NCBI RefSeq assembly: GCF_000517425.1
Contig: NZ_CP006569.1
Location: 3,710,760-3,774,759 of the forward strand
Reading direction: 5' to 3'
DNA: 64,000 nucleotides
From: Sodalis praecaptivus
Lineage (GTDB): Bacteria > Pseudomonadota > Gammaproteobacteria > Enterobacterales > Enterobacteriaceae
A program made the position numbers and the translations under genes. This document shows positions 1 to 13,737 of the stretch, piece by piece (the stretch's first letter is position 1; every line of letters starts with the position of its first letter). A model generated the notes under the pieces. The model saw only the letters and a program-made list of their open reading frames with translations, searched no databases and was not told where the DNA came from.

Positions 1-604
1 AAGTGATGTTCAAATCCACCGGTAACTGTTCGGCGAAGCGCAGATAATCCTGGCGGATACACTCGAATACCTGCTGGTCGAACGCCACCAGATCCATTTT
101 GTTCACCGCCACCACCAAATGGCGGATGCCTAACAGGGTGCTGATAAAGCTGTGGCGCCGGGTCTGGTCCAGCACCCCTTTGCGCGCATCGATAAGCAGG
201 ATGGCCAGGTCGCAGGTCGAGGCGCCGGTGGCCATATTGCGGGTGTATTGTTCATGGCCCGGCGTGTCGGCAATGATAAATTTGCGTTTTTCGGTCGAAA
301 AATAACGATAGGCGACATCAATAGTGATGCCCTGCTCGCGCTCGGCCTGCAGACCGTCCACCAGCAGCGCCAGATCCAGCTTGTCGCCCTGGGTGCCGAG
401 GCGCTTGCTATCGGTGTGCAGCGTCGATAGCTGATCTTCGTAGATTTGTCGGGTATCGTGCAGCAGGCGGCCTATCAGGGTGCTTTTGCCGTCATCGACG
501 CTGCCGCAGGTCAAAAAACGCAGCAGGCTTTTATGCTGCTGGGCGTGCAGATACGCTTCTACCCCGCCCTGCTCGGCGATTTGTTGGGCTATGGCATTGT
601 TCAT
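1..604 (-). CDS. cysN: Sulfate adenylyltransferase subunit 1 (CysN), N-terminal part
   Basis: GTPase subunit of ATP sulfurylase; it couples GTP hydrolysis to formation of adenylylsulfate with CysD. About 201 codons are visible and the gene runs off the left edge (the family is about 475 aa). The reverse-strand translation starts [14 protein letters not shown] and shows the P-loop GSVDDGKST, the G3 motif [12 protein letters not shown] and the G4 motif NKMD, all in the order of translation GTPases. The ATG at 604 follows a good AAGGAG that overlaps the cysD stop codon, 12 bp away, so the two genes are one transcript. Identification is firm; only the C-terminal half is unseen. Confidence 0.96.
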   Translation of the reverse strand, partial: MNNAIAQQIAEQGGVEAYLHAQQHKSLLRFLTCGSVDDGKSTLIGRLLHDTRQIYEDQLSTLHTDSKRLGTQGDKLDLALLVDGLQAEREQGITIDVAYRYFSTEKRKFIIADTPGHEQYTRNMATGASTCDLAILLIDARKGVLDQTRRHSFISTLLGIRHLVVAVNKMDLVAFDQQVFECIRQDYLRFAEQLPVDLNIT

Positions 605-616
605 GTCGATGGCTCC

Positions 617-1525
617 TTAAAAATAACCCTGACGCTTTTTCATTTCCATCGACCCGGACTGATCGCGATCGATCACCCGGCCCTGACGCTCGCTGGTGGT
701 GGAGACCAGCATCTCCTCGATAATGTCAGGCAGGGTCTGCGCGCTCGACGCCACCGCGCCGGTCAGCGGCCAGCAGCCGAGCGTGCGAAAGCGCACCATG
801 CGCTGTTCGATCACTTCGCCCGGCTGTAGGTCGATACGGTCATCGTCCACCATCATCAGCATGCCGTCGCGCTCCAGCACGGGCCGTTTCTTGGCCAGAT
901 ACAGCGGGACGATTTCGATGTTTTCCAGAAAAATGTATTGCCAGATATCCAGCTCGGTCCAGTTGGAGAGCGGGAACACGCGAATACTCTCCCCCTTGTT
1001 GATCTGACCGTTATAGTTGTGCCACAGCTCCGGACGCTGATTTTTCGGATCCCAGCGATGAAAGCGATCGCGGAACGAGTAAATACGCTCCTTGGCGCGG
1101 GATTTCTCCTCATCGCGCCGGGCGCCGCCAAAGGCGGCATCGAAGCCGTATTGATTCAGCGCCTGCTTCAGGCCTTCGGTCTTCATGATATCGGTATGCT
1201 TGGCGCTGCCGTGAACGAAGGGGTTGATGCCCATCGCCACCCCTTCCGGGTTTTTATGCACCAGCAGCTCGAAACCGTAGGCCTTGGCGGTGTGATCGCG
1301 AAACGCATACATTTCGCGGAATTTCCAGCCGGTATCCACATGCAGCAGCGGAAACGGCAGTTTGCCGGGATGAAAGGCCTTCCGCGCCAGATGCAGCATC
1401 ACGGACGAGTCTTTGCCGATGGAGTACATCATCACCGGATTGCTGAATTCGGCAGCCACCTCACGGATAATATGGATACTCTCAGCCTCCAGCTGCCGCA
1501 GATGGGTAAAACGTTGTTGATCCAT
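617..1525 (-). CDS. cysD: Sulfate adenylyltransferase subunit 2 (CysD)
   Basis: Catalytic subunit of ATP sulfurylase (sulfate + ATP to adenylylsulfate), partner of CysN. 302 aa, the length of the E. coli protein. The PP-loop SIGKDSS lies at about residues 35-41, followed by the conserved core with [16 protein letters not shown] and a C-terminus ending KKRQGYF. The reading frame is open further upstream, but the ATG at 1525 ([11 protein letters not shown]) is chosen: TAAGGA sits 9 nt before it and it aligns with the family start, whereas the ATG three codons earlier abuts the ribosome site. It is 11 bp downstream of cysG and 12 bp upstream of cysN, giving cysG-cysD-cysN. Confidence 0.96.
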   Translation of the reverse strand: MDQQRFTHLRQLEAESIHIIREVAAEFSNPVMMYSIGKDSSVMLHLARKAFHPGKLPFPLLHVDTGWKFREMYAFRDHTAKAYGFELLVHKNPEGVAMGINPFVHGSAKHTDIMKTEGLKQALNQYGFDAAFGGARRDEEKSRAKERIYSFRDRFHRWDPKNQRPELWHNYNGQINKGESIRVFPLSNWTELDIWQYIFLENIEIVPLYLAKKRPVLERDGMLMMVDDDRIDLQPGEVIEQRMVRFRTLGCWPLTGAVASSAQTLPDIIEEMLVSTTSERQGRVIDRDQSGSMEMKKRQGYF

Positions 1526-1536
1526 AAATGACATCC

Positions 1537-2952
1537 TTACGCCAGATTGACCACCGACGCGCGCTTTTGCGCCGCCAGGTTTTGCTGACCAAACCAATTG
1601 ATTTCATGATGAAGGGCGACCACTTCGCCTATCACCAGCAGTGCGGGGGTCGGCGCCCCCTGCGCCAGTTGATCCAGCGCCGCCAGGGTCCCCGTTTGTA
1701 CGTACTGGTCGCTGCGGGTCCCGCGGCTTATCACCGCCACCGGGGTTTGCGCCGACCGGCCGTGGCGAATGAGCTGGCTGCTGATTTCCGCCGCCTTGAC
1801 CACCCCCATGTATATCGCCAGCGTCTGACGCCCGCGCGCCAGCGCCTGCCAATCCAGGGCATCGGCGCCGTCGCGCACATGCCCGGTAATAAAAGTCACG
1901 CTCTGGGCATGCTCACGATGGGTCAGCGGGATGCCGGCATAGGCGGTGGCGCCCGCGGCGGCGGTGATGCCGGGCACCACTTGAAAAGGGATGCCCGCTG
2001 CCGCCACGGCTTGCAGCTCTTCGCCGCCGCGGCCGAATATAAAAGGATCACCCCCTTTGAGCCGCACCACTTTTTTGCCCTGCTGCGCCAGCGTCACCAG
2101 CAGGCGATTGATCTCCTGCTGCGGCATCGACTGCTCGCCGGCGCGCTTGCCTACGCAGATCCGATCCGCATCGCGGCGCACCAGCTCCAGGATCTCTTGG
2201 CTTACCAGGTAGTCATACAGCACCACATCCGCCTGCTGCATCAGCTGCAGTCCGCGCAGCGTCAATAGCCCGCTGTCGCCGGGACCGGCGCCGACCAACG
2301 CCACCTCGCCTCCGTGTTCGGGGTCGGCAGAAAGAGCCTGCTCCAGCGCTTGCTCGGCCTGTTCCAGCCGTCCCTGCGCCACCAGACTGGCGAAGCGGCC
2401 ATTGAGCGCTTTCTCCCAAAACCGGCGGCGGCCGGCCATGCTGCGGATCCGCTGTTTTACCCGACCGCGCCAGGCGCCCGCCATGGCCGCCATGGGGCCG
2501 AGAAAAGTCGGCAGCATCGATTCCAGTTTCTCGCGCAGGATGCGCGCGAGCACCGGCGCCGTACCGCCGGAGGAGATGGCCACCACGATGGGCGCGCGAT
2601 CGATAATCGAGGGAAAAATGAATGAGCAGTACGGCTGGTCGTCCACCACGTTGGCCAGCAAATGGCGCTGTTCCGCGCACTGCGAGACCTGGGCGTTCAG
2701 CGCCGCGTCATCGGTGGCGGCAATGACCAGGAAGACGTCGTCCAGCATGGCCGGTTCAAACGATTCGCCTAGCCACGACAGGCCGCCGGCGCGGTGAATT
2801 TCCGTCAGTGCCGGGCATAACGCCCGCGCCGCCACTCTGATTTGGGCGCCGGCGCGCATTAACAGCTGAATTTTGCGCGCGGCAACATCGCCACCGCCAA
2901 CCACCAGTACCGGACGTCGCCTGAGATCGGCAAATAGCGGTAAATATTCCAC
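1537..2952 (-). CDS. cysG: Siroheme synthase (trifunctional CysG), GTG start
   Basis: Makes siroheme, the cofactor of sulfite reductase CysI, from uroporphyrinogen III. The N-terminal half is the precorrin-2 dehydrogenase/ferrochelatase domain ([13 protein letters not shown] near residue 15, then [11 protein letters not shown] and [18 protein letters not shown]). The C-terminal half is the SAM methyltransferase domain ([28 protein letters not shown]). 471 aa. The frame is open 28 codons further, but the GTG at 2952 is preferred: AGAAAGG lies 5-6 nt upstream and [10 protein letters not shown] matches the family N-terminus. First gene of an operon with cysD and cysN, so cofactor and sulfate activation are coexpressed; Yersinia-type genomes show the same order. 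Confidence 0.93.
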   Translation of the reverse strand: MEYLPLFADLRRRPVLVVGGGDVAARKIQLLMRAGAQIRVAARALCPALTEIHRAGGLSWLGESFEPAMLDDVFLVIAATDDAALNAQVSQCAEQRHLLANVVDDQPYCSFIFPSIIDRAPIVVAISSGGTAPVLARILREKLESMLPTFLGPMAAMAGAWRGRVKQRIRSMAGRRRFWEKALNGRFASLVAQGRLEQAEQALEQALSADPEHGGEVALVGAGPGDSGLLTLRGLQLMQQADVVLYDYLVSQEILELVRRDADRICVGKRAGEQSMPQQEINRLLVTLAQQGKKVVRLKGGDPFIFGRGGEELQAVAAAGIPFQVVPGITAAAGATAYAGIPLTHREHAQSVTFITGHVRDGADALDWQALARGRQTLAIYMGVVKAAEISSQLIRHGRSAQTPVAVISRGTRSDQYVQTGTLAALDQLAQGAPTPALLVIGEVVALHHEINWFGQQNLAAQKRASVVNLA

Positions 2953-3172
2953 AGCAACCTTTCTATTCGTGTTTAGCAATATTATGACTATACGTCGACC
3001 ATTTCTGGTATATGAAATTCTTAATTGGAATTTCATTTACCTTTATGGAATAACGACACCATTGACTTTCCAGCGAAGCGGGATTGTGTTGCCGCCGTCG
3101 CAGCCCCATACTATAGCCGACAGTTGCGCGGCCGAATATTGAGGCCGTTCCGGTAAACAAGGACTTTCCGTT

Positions 3173-4240
3173 ATGCGTTACCCCGCTTGCCTGCGTGTTG
3201 CGTTCTGGCTCTTGGTCAGCGCGTTGCCGCCGCCGGCCGTCCAGGCCACCTCCACGCCTTCCCCTGAACGCTATGCCCAAGCGCAAACACGCGCTATCGC
3301 CACCTATTTTCCCGGCCGTATGGCGGGCAGTCCCACGGAGTTGCTGGCCGCCGAGCAGTTGCAGCAGCAATTTCGCGCGCTGGGCTATCAAAGCGACCTG
3401 CGCGCCTTCAATACCCGCTACCGCTACGGCACGCCGGGCGACAAAGTGGACTGGCGCCGCATTACCGCCAGCTCCACCATCGCCGCCAAAGCCGGCCAGG
3501 CCGGAAAAGGGGAAATTCTGGTCATTGCCCACCTCGACACTTACCTGCCGCGCGGCGATCGCGATCTGAACCTCAATCTGGGTGGTTTGACGCTACAGGG
3601 GGTGGACGACAATGCCGCCGGACTGGGTATCATGCTGGCCCTGGCGCGCGAACTGGGTCAGCTGCCGCTGCAGGTCGGCGTGCGTTTTGTCGCCTTGAGC
3701 GCCGGCGTTCCCGACCTGGCGGGCAGCCAGGAGTATCTGGACCGCATGTCGCCACGGGAGAAACAGCAAACGCGGCTGGTGGTGAATGTGCAGCAGCTGA
3801 TCGCCGGTGAAAAGCTGCGCGTGGATTATCAGCTGCCGGCGGGCACCAGCGCGCTGTCGGCGCAGATCAACGCCCTGCGCGCGCAGGCCCGCCGCGCCGG
3901 CATACCGCTGCTGCTCAGCGAAGGGTTGCGCGATCGTCCGGCATGCCCGTCGCTGCTGCTGCCGTTCGCCCGCGCCGGACTGCCGGTGCTGGAGATGACT
4001 TCCGGGGTGGCCGGCGACAGCTGCCTAGAGCGGAAAGTCAGCGCCCACTTCCCGCAGGGCACGGTACGTTATCAGAGCCAGCGCGATAATGTATTGTGGC
4101 TTGACCGCCACCTTCACGGGCAGCTGGCGCGCCGCACCCGCGACAGCCTGATCCTGCTGCGGCCGCTGCTGCGCGATCTTACCGGCGCCGCGCAGACCAA
4201 AGCCGCGGCGAACCGTGACCGCGCCGGCAGGCAGGCCTAA
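3173..4240 (+). CDS. iap: Iap-like M28 aminopeptidase homologue with degenerate active site
   Basis: Homologue of E. coli Iap, the periplasmic alkaline phosphatase isozyme conversion aminopeptidase; 355 aa with a signal peptide (hydrophobic VAFWLLVSALPPPAVQA). The fold is clear: PGRMAGSPTELLAAEQLQQQF, the first zinc ligand in IAHLDTY (His120) and the second in VDDNAAG (Asp145/146). However, the catalytic GEE motif expected after VRFVALS is replaced by SAGVPD (residues 176-181), the expected NLDN ligand aspartate is NVQQ, and the C-terminal ligand histidine region reads YQSQRDN. Family comparison is from memory. Only two of five metal ligands seem kept, so I infer a non-catalytic protein, although the frame is intact. 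AAGGA lies 8 nt before the ATG. Confidence 0.85.
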   Translation: MRYPACLRVAFWLLVSALPPPAVQATSTPSPERYAQAQTRAIATYFPGRMAGSPTELLAAEQLQQQFRALGYQSDLRAFNTRYRYGTPGDKVDWRRITASSTIAAKAGQAGKGEILVIAHLDTYLPRGDRDLNLNLGGLTLQGVDDNAAGLGIMLALARELGQLPLQVGVRFVALSAGVPDLAGSQEYLDRMSPREKQQTRLVVNVQQLIAGEKLRVDYQLPAGTSALSAQINALRAQARRAGIPLLLSEGLRDRPACPSLLLPFARAGLPVLEMTSGVAGDSCLERKVSAHFPQGTVRYQSQRDNVLWLDRHLHGQLARRTRDSLILLRPLLRDLTGAAQTKAAANRDRAGRQA

Positions 4241-4377
4241 CGCGGCGCGCCGTTAGCCTTCATGCAGGCCGCTGCGGCGCGATCTTACCGGCGCCGCGCA
4301 GACCAAAGCCGCGGCGAAACGTGACCGCGTCGGCAGGCAGGCTAGCGCGGCGCGCCGTTAGCCTTCATGCAGGCCGC
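4161..4377. repeat. Tandem duplication (about 106 bp, two copies) over the iap and cysH 3' ends
   Basis: Copy 1 spans about 4161-4266 and copy 2 about 4267-4371, with the first few bases of the unit (GGCCGC) recurring after copy 2. Each copy holds the last roughly 25 codons of iap and, on the other strand, the last codons and stop of cysH. The copies differ at a few positions and by one base, so the duplication is not brand new. The functional iap stop is in copy 1 and the functional cysH stop (4358-4360) is in copy 2; the other halves are relics. Confidence 0.93.
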
Positions 4378-5092
4378 ACTCGCGCTTCAGCCCGAAAAAG
4401 CGCGTCTCCTCCTCGCTCATGCCCGGCTCCCATTTGCGCGTCGTGTGGGTATCGCCCACCGACAGGTATCCCTGCTCCCACAGCGGGTGATAGCTCAGGC
4501 CGTGGCGGGTGAGATAGTGATAAACCTGCCGATTATCCCAGTCGATAATCGGCAGCAGCTTAAACACGCCGCGCTGGATCGCCAGCACCGGTAACCGGGC
4601 GCGGCTACCGGACTGCTCGCGCCGCAGACCCGCGAACCAGGTCCCGGCGCCAAGGGTCGCCAGCGCGCGGTTCATCGGTTCTACTTTGTTGAGCTGGTTA
4701 TAGCGTTCAATACCCTCGACGCCCTGCTCCCACAGCTTGCCGTAGCGCGCCTCCTGCCAGGCGGGGGAGGTGTTGGCGCGGAAGATCTGTAGGTTAAGCC
4801 CCAGCGTCTCGGTCAGCTCATCGATAAAGCGGTAAGTTTCCGGGAACAGATAACCCGTGTCGGTCAAAATCACCGGAATATCCGGACGCTGGCGGGTCAC
4901 CAGATGCAGACTGACCGCCGCCTGAATACCAAAGCTTGATGACAGCACCGCCTGCTCAGGCAGATGCTCCAGCGCCCAGGCGACCCGCTGTTCCGCCGTT
5001 TGGCTTTCCAACTGCTGATTAACCGCCGCCAGCGCCGCCGTTTGCTGCGTCTTGTCCAGCGCGGTTAATTCGCCGAGATCCCAATCGCTCAT
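4358..5092 (-). CDS. cysH: Phosphoadenosine phosphosulfate reductase (CysH)
   Basis: Reduces PAPS to sulfite with thioredoxin or glutaredoxin. 244 aa, as in E. coli. Key regions: [16 protein letters not shown] (PP-loop-like substrate site), [15 protein letters not shown], the PAPS-binding [23 protein letters not shown], and the redox-active cysteine in the C-terminal ECGLHEG. The single catalytic cysteine and absence of paired CC motifs fit the PAPS-specific enterobacterial type. Third gene of cysJ-cysI-cysH, 15 bp behind cysI. Its 3' end converges on iap inside a tandem duplication that repeats its last codons. Confidence 0.97.
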   Translation of the reverse strand: MSDWDLGELTALDKTQQTAALAAVNQQLESQTAEQRVAWALEHLPEQAVLSSSFGIQAAVSLHLVTRQRPDIPVILTDTGYLFPETYRFIDELTETLGLNLQIFRANTSPAWQEARYGKLWEQGVEGIERYNQLNKVEPMNRALATLGAGTWFAGLRREQSGSRARLPVLAIQRGVFKLLPIIDWDNRQVYHYLTRHGLSYHPLWEQGYLSVGDTHTTRKWEPGMSEEETRFFGLKRECGLHEG

Positions 5093-5107
5093 ACCGTCAC
5101 CCTCCGA

Positions 5108-6808
5108 TTAATCGTAAAAGTCGCGCGCCGAATCCACTACCGGGCGCACTATGCCGGCCCGCACGACATAATCGCCGTAGGATTCACGCGGCTGGCGCTC
5201 ACGCGCCCAGCGGCCTGCCGTGTCATCAATGATGCTCAGGATTTCGTCTTCGGTAATATTTTCCCGGTACATGCGCGGAATGCGGGTACCAATGCGATCG
5301 CCGCCCAAATACAAGTTATAGCGGCCAATGGCTTTACCCACCAGCCCGATTTCCGCCAGCATCGCGCGACCGCAGCCGTTCGGGCAGCCGGTCACGCGCA
5401 GGATAATCTCGTCGTCTCCCAGCCCGTGACCCGACATGATGTTCTCCACCTTACTGACAAACTGCGGCAGGAAACGTTCGGCTTCGGCCATCGCCAGCGG
5501 ACAGGTGGGAAACGCCACGCAGGCCATGGATGCCTTACGCTGCGCACTGACATCATCGTTAATCAGCCCGTGGCGCCGCGCCAGCGCTTCGATAGCCGCT
5601 TTATCCTTCTTATCGACGCCGGCGATAATCAGGTTTTGGTTGGCGGTCAAGCGGAAATCCCCTTTATGGATGCGGGCGATTTCCGCCAGGCCGGTTTTTA
5701 GCGTGCGATCCGGGTAATCAAGGATGCGGCCGTTTTCGATAAACAGCGTCAGATGCCATTGGTTATCGATCCCCTTGACCCAGCCGAAGCGATCGCCGCG
5801 TTCGGTAAAAGCATAAGGGCGGATAGGGGCGAATTGAACGCCCGCGCGGATTTCCACTTCCTCGCGAAACGCGCCGACGCCTTCACGCTCCAGGGTATAT
5901 TTGGTCTTGGCGTTCTTGCGATTGGCGCGGTTGCCCCAGTCACGCTGCGTGGTCACCACCGCTTCGGCGATTTTCAGCGTATCCTCCAGGGCGATAAAGC
6001 CGAACTCGCTGGCCTTGCGCGGATAGGTGCTCTTATCGCCGTGGGTCATCGCCAGGCCACCGCCCACCAGCACGTTGAACCCCACCAATTGGCCGTTATC
6101 GCTGATGGCGACAAAGTTCAGATCGTTGGCGTGCAAATCCACATCGTTCAGCGGCGGCACCACCACCGTGGTTTTAAATTTACGCGGCAGATAGGTCGGC
6201 CCCAGGATCGGTTCCTGGTCGGTGGTTTCGGTCTTTTCGCCGTCCAGCCAGATTTCCGCATAGGCGCGGGTTTTCGGCAGCAGATGTTCGGAGATCTTCT
6301 TCGCCCATTCCCAGGCCTGCCGATGCAGCACCGACTCGATGGGATTGGAGGTGCACATTACGTTACGGTTAACGTCGCCGGCGGTCGCGATAGAGTCCAG
6401 TCCCAGACGGTGCAGCAGTTGATGCATGCCTTTCAGCTTTGGCTTAAGCACGCCGTGAAACTGGAAGGTTTGCCGGGTAGTCAGGCGGATGCTGCCGTAG
6501 AAAGTCTCTTCGGCGGCGAACGCGTCGATGCCCAGCCACTGCTGCGGCGTGATCACCCCGCCCGGCAGGCGGCAGCGCAGCATCATATTAATCAGCGGCT
6601 CCAGCTTCGCCTCGGCGCGCTCGGCGCGCAGGTCGCGATCGTCTTGCTGGTACATGCCGTGAAAGCGGATCAACTGAAAATTATCGCCATTGAAGCCGCC
6701 GGTCAGCCCGTCCTGCAAATCCTGCGCGATGGTACCGCGCAGAAAATGGCTTTCGCCCTTTAACCGTTCGTTGTCGGAGAATTTGGCTTTCGGTTGTTGT
6801 TCGCTCAT
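5108..6808 (-). CDS. cysI: Sulfite reductase hemoprotein beta subunit (CysI)
   Basis: Six-electron reduction of sulfite to sulfide; siroheme and 4Fe-4S subunit of the NADPH enzyme with CysJ. 566 aa. The four cluster/siroheme cysteines are present as Cys430 and Cys436 (CVAFPTC) and Cys475 and Cys479 (TGCPNGCGR). Other signatures are [17 protein letters not shown], the repeated [18 protein letters not shown] and [13 protein letters not shown]. The ATG at 6808 overlaps the cysJ stop by one base (TGATG), arguing for translational coupling; a TTG codon just upstream is a less likely start. Confidence 0.97.
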   Translation of the reverse strand: MSEQQPKAKFSDNERLKGESHFLRGTIAQDLQDGLTGGFNGDNFQLIRFHGMYQQDDRDLRAERAEAKLEPLINMMLRCRLPGGVITPQQWLGIDAFAAEETFYGSIRLTTRQTFQFHGVLKPKLKGMHQLLHRLGLDSIATAGDVNRNVMCTSNPIESVLHRQAWEWAKKISEHLLPKTRAYAEIWLDGEKTETTDQEPILGPTYLPRKFKTTVVVPPLNDVDLHANDLNFVAISDNGQLVGFNVLVGGGLAMTHGDKSTYPRKASEFGFIALEDTLKIAEAVVTTQRDWGNRANRKNAKTKYTLEREGVGAFREEVEIRAGVQFAPIRPYAFTERGDRFGWVKGIDNQWHLTLFIENGRILDYPDRTLKTGLAEIARIHKGDFRLTANQNLIIAGVDKKDKAAIEALARRHGLINDDVSAQRKASMACVAFPTCPLAMAEAERFLPQFVSKVENIMSGHGLGDDEIILRVTGCPNGCGRAMLAEIGLVGKAIGRYNLYLGGDRIGTRIPRMYRENITEDEILSIIDDTAGRWARERQPRESYGDYVVRAGIVRPVVDSARDFYD

Positions 6809-8622
6809 CAATAGACATCCCGCTGATAACGGCGCTCAATGCGCAGCTCACTTAAAAATTCGTCCGCTTGCTCAACATCCATGCCGCCGTGCTCGGCCAC
6901 CACCGCCACCAGCGCCTGCTCGACATCACGGGCCATGCGGTTGGCGTCGCCGCAGACATAAATATGCGCGCCCTGCTGGATCCAGCGCCACACTTCGGCG
7001 CCCTGCTCGCGCACTCTATCCTGCACGTAGATTTTGTCCGCCTGATCCCGCGACCAGGCAAGACTGATTTTGGTCAGCAGCCCCTCTTTGACATAGCGCT
7101 GCCATTCCACCTGGTAAAGAAAGTCATCGGTAAAATGGGGATTGCCGAAGAACAGCCAATTTTGCCCCGGCGCGCCGTCGGCCTCGCGCTGCTGCAAGAA
7201 CGCCCGGAACGGCGCGATCCCGGTACCCGGCCCTATCATAATCACCGGCGTGTTGGGATCGCTCGGCAGACGAAAATTATCGTTGTGCTCGATAAATACC
7301 CGCAGCTCATCGTCTTCCGCCAACCTGTCGGCCAAAAAGCCGCTGGCGCCGCCGGTGCGCGGCCGGCCATCGATTTCATAGCGCACCACGCCCACGGTAA
7401 TATGCACCTCTTCGCCCACCTCCGCCTGCGACGACGCGATGGAATACAGGCGCGGCGTCAGCGGGCGCAGCAGCCCCAAAAGCTGCTCGGCGCGCAGTTC
7501 AACGGGCGCGCGGCGCACCATATCGACGATAGGCGTCGCAAGCGCAAATTGTTGCAATTGCGCTTTGTCCGCCACGACCGCCAACAGCGCCTCATCCCGC
7601 GCCAGGGCGGCATAGCGCTCTACGATGGCCGGGGTGTTTTGCGTTAGCTCATAATGTTTTTGCAGCGCCTCGCCAAGGGATAGCGTCTGCCCCGCCACCT
7701 CGACCGGCTCGTCGCCCTTAAGCCACAGCAGCGCCAGCAATTCGCCAATCAGCGCCGGATCGTTTTCATACCATACCCCCAGCGCATCGCCTGGCTGATA
7801 ACGCAGCCCGGAATCCGCCAGATCGATCTCCAGATGGCGCACATCTTTGTGCGATTGCCGGCTGGTTATCTTCTGAGTCACCGACAAATGCGCGCTGAGC
7901 GGCGCCTCTTTGGTGTAGGGGCTGGAGTCCACTTCGTTGACATTGCCGCTGACCGCCAATTGCTGCTGCGCCGGACTGGCGATCGCCACCCGCGCCTTCA
8001 GCCGTTCCACCATCGCGGCGCGCCAGGCCTCGGCCTGCGACTGATAGTCCACATCGGCGTCCACCCGGTCGTGCAAACGCTGCGCTCCCAGCGCCGCCAG
8101 CCGGCTGTCGAAATCTTTGCCGGTTTTGGCAAAGTGCTCATAGGAGCTGTCGCCCAGGCCGAACACGGCGAATTGGGTATCCGGCAGCGCCGGCGCCTTT
8201 TTAGAGAAAAGATATTTATACAGCGCGATCGCCTCTTCCGGCGGATCCCCCTCGCCCTGCGTGGAGGTCACCACCAGCAGCAGTTTTTCCTGCGCGATCT
8301 GTTTGAATTTATAATCGCCCGCGTTAATCAGCACCACATCAAGCTGCGCGGCGATCAAATCATCGCGCAGTTGCTCCGCCAACCGGCGCGCGTTGCCGGT
8401 CTGCGAGGCGCTCAGCAGCGTAATCGGCGCCGCGGCGGCGGCCCCCTTAGGCTGTGCGGGCGCCACGGCGCCCGCGGGCTGGCCTTCCGCTACCCGTCCC
8501 CAAAAATAACCGGAAATCCAGGCCAGTTGCAGGGGAGAAAAATCACCGGTCGCTGCCTGCAAGCGATCCAGCTGCTCCGCGCTTAGCGGCAGCACTGTGG
8601 AAGGGAGGACCTGTTTCGTCAT
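6808..8622 (-). CDS. cysJ: Sulfite reductase flavoprotein alpha subunit (CysJ)
   Basis: Transfers electrons from NADPH through FAD and FMN to CysI. 604 aa: N-terminal flavodoxin domain ([39 protein letters not shown]), central FAD-binding region ([20 protein letters not shown]), C-terminal NADPH domain ([43 protein letters not shown]) and the usual RYQRDVY end. The ATG at 8622 ([13 protein letters not shown]) matches the family start and has AAGGA upstream, although about 11 nt away; the frame stays open 14 codons further. First gene of cysJIH, read leftward from the gap shared with queD. Confidence 0.96.
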   Translation of the reverse strand: MTKQVLPSTVLPLSAEQLDRLQAATGDFSPLQLAWISGYFWGRVAEGQPAGAVAPAQPKGAAAAAPITLLSASQTGNARRLAEQLRDDLIAAQLDVVLINAGDYKFKQIAQEKLLLVVTSTQGEGDPPEEAIALYKYLFSKKAPALPDTQFAVFGLGDSSYEHFAKTGKDFDSRLAALGAQRLHDRVDADVDYQSQAEAWRAAMVERLKARVAIASPAQQQLAVSGNVNEVDSSPYTKEAPLSAHLSVTQKITSRQSHKDVRHLEIDLADSGLRYQPGDALGVWYENDPALIGELLALLWLKGDEPVEVAGQTLSLGEALQKHYELTQNTPAIVERYAALARDEALLAVVADKAQLQQFALATPIVDMVRRAPVELRAEQLLGLLRPLTPRLYSIASSQAEVGEEVHITVGVVRYEIDGRPRTGGASGFLADRLAEDDELRVFIEHNDNFRLPSDPNTPVIMIGPGTGIAPFRAFLQQREADGAPGQNWLFFGNPHFTDDFLYQVEWQRYVKEGLLTKISLAWSRDQADKIYVQDRVREQGAEVWRWIQQGAHIYVCGDANRMARDVEQALVAVVAEHGGMDVEQADEFLSELRIERRYQRDVY

Positions 8623-8959
8623 GGGGGTAGGAAGTTCCTTGGGCCGGCACGCCAGGCCGGGCAATAAAGACCATTAGAGTTTGTAAGGTTAACCACTCGC
8701 CGGTTTACAATAAAGGATGCGATGTGAATAATAAATAACTAAACATCATAAGGTATAAATAAGGTTAAACTTACCGGAATTACCGATAGAATAGCCCCCA
8801 GGATCCCCTGATCTTTAGGCGGGGATGACGCCGTCAGCCGCGCGGGCAGCGCGCCAAATCACCTTATTTTCCGTTGGAAGGGTTGCCGGCGGCGCGATCC
8901 ATGGCATCATAGCGCGCTAACCGTTATTATGCAGTCAATGTAGTAGAAGAGAAGCGACA
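8623..8959. promoter_or_regulatory. Divergent intergenic region cysJ / queD
   Basis: 337 bp without a gene between the divergent cysJ and queD starts. The middle (about 8690-8800) is clearly more AT-rich than its flanks, as expected for promoters, and must hold the cysJIH promoter. CysB and its inducer usually control that operon in enterobacteria, but CysB sites are too degenerate to place by eye. No RNA gene or repeat was recognised here. Confidence 0.5.
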
Positions 8960-9322
8960 GTGATTACCACGTTATATAAAGATTTTACCTTTGAATCCGC
9001 CCACCGTTTGCCCCATGTCCCCGCGGGACATAAGTGCGGCCGACTGCATGGACACTCCTTTTTAGTGCGCCTGGAAGTGACCGGCGAAGTGGATCCCCAC
9101 ACCGGCTGGATTATGGATTTCGCCGACTTGAAGGCCGCCTTTAAACCCATCCTCAACCGGCTCGATCATTATTATCTTAATGATATCCCTGGTCTGGAGA
9201 ATCCTACCAGCGAAGTGCTGGCGCAATGGATCTGGCAGCAGCTTAAACCGCAACTGCCGCTGTTAAGCGCCGTGACCGTCAAAGAAACCTGTACCGCGGG
9301 CTGCGTCTACCGCGGCCAATAA
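8960..9322 (+). CDS. queD: 6-carboxy-5,6,7,8-tetrahydropterin synthase (QueD), GTG start
   Basis: Second step of queuosine/7-deazaguanine synthesis: converts dihydroneopterin triphosphate to 6-carboxytetrahydropterin. 120 aa. The zinc histidines are His15 (ESAHRL), His30 and His32 (GRLHGHSF); the catalytic Cys26 is in [10 protein letters not shown], Asp69-His70 in RLDHYYL and the substrate glutamate in VKETCTAGC. The start is GTG at 8960 with only a weak AGAGAAG upstream, which suggests modest translation. QueE, the next enzyme of the pathway, is the following gene, convergent on the other strand. Confidence 0.95.
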   Translation: MITTLYKDFTFESAHRLPHVPAGHKCGRLHGHSFLVRLEVTGEVDPHTGWIMDFADLKAAFKPILNRLDHYYLNDIPGLENPTSEVLAQWIWQQLKPQLPLLSAVTVKETCTAGCVYRGQ

Positions 9323-9588
9323 AGACGCCCTTGGCAAAGGACCCGCCCCGGCCGCTCGGGCAAAGTACCCTACCCTCACGGGGTTTGAAAATCACGACTT
9401 TCCGCGGGTTATCACAGCAGACCCATTTATGTCAATGGTTAGGGGAAAACAGCGTTTTCTTGCGGGTATCCGTCAGGAAGAACGCTAAAATGACCGGCCT
9501 ACCGCGTTTATCGCTCTGATAATCGGAACAGTGATTTAGGGTTCTATCCTACGAGAAATGAAAGCATCAACACGGGGGCGGACCGCCT

Positions 9589-10260
9589 TTAGGCGATGTT
9601 GAGGTACTTGTGGGTTTGCATCGATAACCGCCAGTTACGGGCGATGCAGGTCTCGATACACAAGCGGGTGGCCGCCTCTTTCTGACTGATGGGCTGGAGC
9701 GCGATAACCCGCTGTTTTGTATCATGCAGGGTCTGCAACAGCGCATCCAACTCGTCGATATCGCGCTGTCGCGCCACCGGATGCTTGATTTCATCGCTGC
9801 GGCCCAGCGCCTGTGCCAGCACCGGCAAACCACCGCGCATATTGATTTTCGGCGACACCGTCACCCAGGTTTGCGGCGTGCAGTGAACCTCCTGGGTACC
9901 GCTGGTTTCAATCTGGCAGCTGTAACCCTGCTGTTCCAGGGCGTGGGTCAGGGGCATCAAATCATGCAAACAGGGCTCGCCGCCGGTTATCACGACGTGC
10001 CGGGCGGTCCAGCCCTGCTGCGCGATCATCGCGATCATCTCCTCCGCCGTGAGGCTGGCCCAGCGGCTGCTGTCGGCGGTCTTCAGCGGTATTTCCCCCG
10101 CCGGCACATGATCGGTCTCGTCCTGTTGCCAGGTATGTTTGGTATCGCACCAGCTGCATCCCACCGGACACCCCTGCAGACGAATAAAGATCGCCGGCAC
10201 GCCGGTAAAATAGCCTTCGCCCTGGAGGGTCTGGAAAATTTCGTTAAGCGGGTACTGCAT
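9589..10260 (-). CDS. queE: 7-carboxy-7-deazaguanine synthase (QueE), radical SAM
   Basis: Third step of queuosine synthesis: radical rearrangement of 6-carboxytetrahydropterin to 7-carboxy-7-deazaguanine. 223 aa. The modified radical-SAM motif is CPVGCSWC (Cys31, Cys35, Cys38), and VVITGGEPCLHD, CQIETSGT, SPKINMRGG and the C-terminal MQTHKYLNIA match the enterobacterial form. Converges on queD with a 266-bp gap (9323-9588) in which I see no convincing gene or terminator. Confidence 0.96.
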   Translation of the reverse strand: MQYPLNEIFQTLQGEGYFTGVPAIFIRLQGCPVGCSWCDTKHTWQQDETDHVPAGEIPLKTADSSRWASLTAEEMIAMIAQQGWTARHVVITGGEPCLHDLMPLTHALEQQGYSCQIETSGTQEVHCTPQTWVTVSPKINMRGGLPVLAQALGRSDEIKHPVARQRDIDELDALLQTLHDTKQRVIALQPISQKEAATRLCIETCIARNWRLSMQTHKYLNIA

Positions 10261-10342
10261 ACATTTCTCGTGATGACGGCTGCGGATAAGACTGAGTATT
10301 GCCTGCCCGTCGGATATCGCCAGCGGGGGCCGCAGCTGTGAA

Positions 10343-10368
10343 TAAAAAAAAAGCCCGCCGAAGCGGGC
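10343..10368 (-). terminator. Rho-independent terminator of eno
   Basis: On the reverse strand, GCCCGC-TTCG-GCGGGC is followed by a run of nine T (10344-10352). A perfect six-bp GC stem with a stable tetraloop, about 60 bp past the eno stop, ends the leftward pyrG-eno transcript. Confidence 0.9.
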
Positions 10369-10429
10369 CGGAGCGCTTTCAGGCTCCGCTCCGGGGCGGT
10401 TGCACCCAGCGCGGAGTCGATGACCGGGC

Positions 10430-13463
<3,034 letters not shown>

Positions 13464-13737
13464 TTAGGTGTAAAGACGGAATAACCAAGACGGGAAAACA
13501 GTATACCTGAAGCCGCATTGCGCCACAAATATTCGTTTTGCTCATCCGCCCGCGCTCCCTTGCCGATTGCGCGCCGCGCCGCCCGGCGAGATGATGACAA
13601 ACCGGTTAAATAACAATCCCATAAACCACCAACGGGCCGTATCCCCTGTCGCGGCGCGTCCACCACCGCGGTGCGTCAGCGGCGACCGAAACGCCCGCCC
13701 TTGTCGAAAAGTCGCGGGCTGGCTCGGCGGCGAACGC

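Noticed and set aside
3173-4240. Calling iap a pseudogene
   Set aside because: The frame is uninterrupted with signal peptide and ribosome site; only catalytic residues are lost, so it is kept as a CDS.
4241-4357. CRISPR array expected between iap and cysH by comparison with E. coli
   Set aside because: Only the tandem duplication of the gene ends is present; no repeat-spacer pattern or cas gene.
9331-9519. 62-codon frame between queD and queE
   Set aside because: No ribosome site and no family resemblance; the gap is treated as empty.
10343-10368. Small RNA downstream of eno
   Set aside because: The stem-loop with T run is fully explained as the eno terminator; no separate promoter seen.
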